Source: JBCBEX01 sp038528235
GTDB taxonomy: Bacteria; Bacteroidota; Rhodothermia; Rhodothermales; Rubricoccaceae
DNA: 17,527 bases
Assembly: GCA_038528235.1 (NCBI GenBank)
Contig: JBCBEX010000085.1
Coordinates: 1 to 17,527 of the forward strand
Direction: 5' to 3'
The notes under the pieces are model-generated. The model saw only the letters and a list, made by a program, of their open reading frames with translations, was not told the origin of the DNA and made no database searches. Below, one piece after another: positions 15,718 through 17,527 of this stretch. Position 1 is the stretch's first letter. Each line of letters starts with the position of its first letter. Made by a program: the position numbers and the translations under genes.

Positions 15718-15749
15718 CTGGTCACAGGAGGGATCACTGGGTCTGATGG
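15718..15749 (+). promoter_or_regulatory. Bipartite motif copy 2, upstream of the CHRD lipoprotein
   Basis: CTGGTCA at 15718-15724 is followed after 12 bases by CTGGGTCTGATGG at 15737-15749, matching copy 1 at 10102-10133 in sequence and spacing. It begins 10 bases after the T7 tract of the preceding terminator and ends 45 bases before the CHRD gene start. Similarity continues loosely downstream in both copies (an ACGG followed by a GCGCG run). It is a candidate promoter or operator for co-regulation with the other lipoprotein. Confidence 0.45.
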
Positions 15750-15794
15750 GGAAACGGAGCGCGACTCCTCCCCTGTTCATCTCCCTACGAATCC

Positions 15795-16775
15795 ATGCCC
15801 CGCCTACTTTCTCTGCGCCTGCTCGTCTTCCTCCTCGCCGTCGGCCTAGCCGCGTGCGACAGCTACGGCGACGACTACAACGACGACGATGCCACTGGCA
15901 ACGCCTCACAGACGGGAAGCCAATTCGGCGACCCCTCCTCGTCCGGCACCACGCTCGCCTCGGTCTCAGGCGAAGTCAATTTTGCCCCACTCCAGGATCA
16001 GTTTCTCACAGCCGCCCTCACTGGCGAAGCGGAAGTTGGTGAAGGCGATCCCGATGGCTTGGGCAAAGCGCGGGTGCTGTTTTTCCCCACTCGCTCCCTC
16101 GCGTGCTTTCAACTGAACCTGACTAGGGTGGGTGAGCCGACGCGGGTGCATATCCACCAAGGCGCGGCTGGCGTTAACGGCCCCATCGCCATCTCCTTCT
16201 TCGACACCGTCGTCGAGAACCCCGTCCCTGCGCCGCCCAACCTCATCGGCTGCGTGACGGCCGAGCGCGACGTGATCGAGCGCATCCTCGCCAACCCGGC
16301 CAACTACTACGTCAACGTCCACACCGAGGCCTACCCCGCCGGTGCCGTCCGCGGCCAGCTTGGTGCCGGTCGCATCACGATCGACGAAGCGGCAATCGAG
16401 GAAGGACGGCTGAACGCGCGGCTCACCGGCGAAGCGGAAGTCGGCGAGGGCGACCCCGACGGGTACGGTCGCACGCGCGTTGTGCTGCTCGCCGACGCAG
16501 GGTTGGCCTGCTTCCAGATCGAGTTGACGAACGTGGGTGAGCCGACGCGGGTGCACATCCACCAAGGCGCGGCTGGCGTCAACGGCCCCATCGCCATCTC
16601 CTTCTTCGACACCGTCGTCGAGAACCCTGTCCCCGCGCCGCCCAACCTCATCGGCTGCGTGACGGCCGAGCGCGACGTGATCGAGCGCATCCTCGCCAAC
16701 CCGGCCAACTACTACGTCAACGTCCACACTGAAGCCTACCCGGCTGGCGCCGTCCGCGGCCAACTCTACGACTGA
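15795..16775 (+). CDS. Lipoprotein with two CHRD domains
   Basis: The 326-residue product has a lipoprotein signal peptide with lipobox LAAC and the lipidated C21, followed by an acidic, low-complexity linker (22-60) rich in D, N, S and G. Two CHRD-type domains follow at about 71-189 and 206-324. Each has 'LTGEAEVGEGDPDG', a 'ACFQ' strand, the hallmark 'TRVHIHQGAAGVNGPI' (116-131 and 251-266) and a final 'YYVNVHTEAYPAGAVRGQL' (171-189 and 306-324). CHRD domains occur in chordin and in many bacterial secreted proteins; their bacterial role is not established. The histidines in HIHQG and NVHTE could form a metal site, but that is inference. Two cysteines per domain (C104/C153 and C239/C288) are conserved between copies and may pair. 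The last 78 residues of both domains are identical. It stands alone after a terminator and shares an upstream motif with the PF03640-like lipoprotein. Confidence 0.9.
   Translation: MPRLLSLRLLVFLLAVGLAACDSYGDDYNDDDATGNASQTGSQFGDPSSSGTTLASVSGEVNFAPLQDQFLTAALTGEAEVGEGDPDGLGKARVLFFPTRSLACFQLNLTRVGEPTRVHIHQGAAGVNGPIAISFFDTVVENPVPAPPNLIGCVTAERDVIERILANPANYYVNVHTEAYPAGAVRGQLGAGRITIDEAAIEEGRLNARLTGEAEVGEGDPDGYGRTRVVLLADAGLACFQIELTNVGEPTRVHIHQGAAGVNGPIAISFFDTVVENPVPAPPNLIGCVTAERDVIERILANPANYYVNVHTEAYPAGAVRGQLYD
16128..16361 (+). repeat. Near-identical intragenic repeat, copy 1 (CHRD domain 1)
   Basis: This 234-base segment encodes residues 112-189 and recurs 405 bases downstream. By hand alignment the two copies differ at 11 positions, all synonymous third-codon changes, with a fully identical internal stretch of about 95 bases. 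Upstream of 16128 the two domains diverge sharply in both codons and residues. Confidence 0.9.
16533..16766 (+). repeat. Near-identical intragenic repeat, copy 2 (CHRD domain 2)
   Basis: Second copy of the 234-base segment at 16128-16361, encoding residues 247-324 with no amino-acid change. The repeat ends just before the last two codons of the gene. Confidence 0.9.
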
Positions 16776-17004
16776 GTCCAGACTCATCGACACCCTTGGC
16801 GGGGGCGTTGGCCGTAACCAGCGCCCCTAGCCTTTTCTGTCTGGTGGAGTTTGAGACCGCCAGGGCTCCCCCCGTTCCGCTCCTCCTGATGGGTCGCGAA
16901 ACTGTCCCCCTCATGCTGTGAGGGGGACAGCCTGAAGAGCGCAAGCGATGGAGGGCAGGGAGAGCCGCCCTACCGCGATGTACAATCCTTCCCCGTAGTT
17001 GGTC
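16776..17004. other. Convergent intergenic region
   Basis: This 229-base gap separates two converging genes. It contains the perfect hairpin at 16902-16930 and no open frame resembling a known family. I see no motif copy of the type found upstream of the lipoprotein genes. Confidence 0.5.
16902..16930. terminator. Perfect 12-bp hairpin, possible bidirectional terminator
   Basis: CTGTCCCCCTCA (16902-16913) and TGAGGGGGACAG (16919-16930) are perfect inverted arms around a five-base loop. The hairpin lies between converging genes, 126 bases after the CHRD stop and 74 bases beyond the end of the permease gene. It has no T run on the plus strand and only TTT on the minus strand. It may act as a terminator or 3'-end stabiliser for both transcripts. 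Confidence 0.5.
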
Positions 17005-17527
17005 TTAGCTCTCCGCCCGCAGACTGTCTACGGGGTTCGCACGCGCGGCGCGGACAGTGAGGAAGCTCACCGATGCCCAGGCGACTGCCAGTGCGAGGCC
17101 GCCAGCGACGAAGAACGTGAGCGGACTTATGGCAATGCGGTAGGCGAAACCGTCGAGCCAGCGGTCCATGCCAAACCACGCCAGCGGCGCCGCCACGACG
17201 ACGGCCACGGCGATGAGCCGCGTGAAATCCTTCGTCAGCAGGACGACTACGCTCGACACCGACGCCCCGAGCACCTTGCGCACGCCTATCTCCTGCGTCC
17301 GTTGCTGCGTCGTGAACGAGACGAGGCCAAGGAGGCCAAGACACGCAATCGCAAGCGCGAGGCCGGTGAAGAGCTGCACCACCGCCGCGATGCGCCGCTC
17401 AGCACGGTACTGCCGGTCGAAGTCGTCGTCGAGGAAGACGTAGTCGAGCGGCCGGTCGGGGGCGAGGCGGGCCCACGCCGCTTCGAGCCCCGCGAGCGCG
17501 GCGGGGATCTCGCCGGTCTGCACGCGG
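17005..17527 (-). CDS. Second orphan ABC permease, C-terminal fragment (5' part beyond the right edge)
   Basis: The visible 173 residues or so form the last FtsX-like unit of a MacB/FtsX-type permease. They start in the end of the periplasmic domain ('LDYVFLDDDFDRQYRAERRI'), then show a helix ('GLALAIACLGLLGLVSF'), the coupling motif 'RTQEIGVRKVLGASVSS' and two more helices ('LIAVAVVVAAPLAWFG' and 'FFVAGGLALAVAWASVSFL'). It ends ARANPVDSLRAES. It aligns well with the C-terminus of the permease at 7475-9916, sharing 'YRAER', 'ACLGLLG' and 'EIGVRKVLGASV', but it is a diverged paralogue, not a duplicate. The frame stays open to the window edge; a GTG at 17523 exists but lies inside the conserved domain, so it is not the start. 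No ATPase gene is visible. Confidence 0.9.
   Translation of the reverse strand, partial: RVQTGEIPAALAGLEAAWARLAPDRPLDYVFLDDDFDRQYRAERRIAAVVQLFTGLALAIACLGLLGLVSFTTQQRTQEIGVRKVLGASVSSVVVLLTKDFTRLIAVAVVVAAPLAWFGMDRWLDGFAYRIAISPLTFFVAGGLALAVAWASVSFLTVRAARANPVDSLRAES

Noticed and set aside
16128..16766. Direct repeat considered as a CRISPR or mobile-element trace
   Set aside because: There are only two copies, they are in frame inside one gene, and they encode CHRD domains with only synonymous changes.
16838..16848. GTCTGGTGGAG in the gap after the CHRD gene, also present near the motif at 10102-10133
   Set aside because: An 11-base match is expected by chance many times in a window this size, and the CTGGTCA half is missing.

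Overview
The window is about 17.5 kb of high-GC DNA. The gene content points to a Bacteroidota-type cell envelope: a DUF4292 lipoprotein next to an EnvC-like protein, a FecR with a DUF4974-like C-terminus, a TonB-dependent receptor with an STN domain and a carboxypeptidase-regulatory-like domain, and long 'orphan' ABC permeases. High GC combined with this set suggests the Rhodothermota/Rhodothermales side of the phylum. That placement is inference from gene families and base composition; no rRNA or tRNA gene is visible.

Layout from left to right. (1) 1-1115, minus: the N-terminal two thirds or so of a YfcC-family membrane transporter, cut by the left edge. (2) 1249-4806, plus: a TPR protein, a DUF4292 lipoprotein and an EnvC-like LytM-domain protein, an envelope-maintenance cluster. 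(3) 4892-5533, plus: a stand-alone macro-domain protein with visibly lower GC. (4) 5554-7416, minus: a secreted GH13 alpha-amylase/cyclomaltodextrinase-like enzyme. (5) 7475-9916, minus: an 813-residue ABC permease without an ATPase gene beside it. (6) 10191-16775, plus: a secreted-repeat lipoprotein (PF03640-like), an ECF sigma factor, a FecR anti-sigma factor, an STN-domain TonB-dependent receptor and a two-domain CHRD lipoprotein. (7) 17005-17527, minus: the C-terminal end of a second orphan ABC permease, cut by the right edge. No stretch over 300 bases lacks a gene; the longest gaps are 9917-10190 and 16776-17004.

The most interesting part is region 6. Sigma factor, FecR and STN receptor form a trans-envelope signalling module: the receptor's STN domain would report ligand binding to FecR, which controls the sigma factor. 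There is no SusD partner. Instead two unusual surface lipoproteins flank the module. Both lipoprotein genes carry the same bipartite sequence upstream (CTGGTCA, 12 bases, then CTGGGTCTGRTGG), and the sigma gene has the CTGGTCA half. This makes them candidate members of one regulon. The CHRD lipoprotein also has two domains whose last 78 residues are identical while their first parts have diverged, a pattern expected from gene conversion or recent partial duplication.

No mobile element, CRISPR array or RNA gene was recognised.
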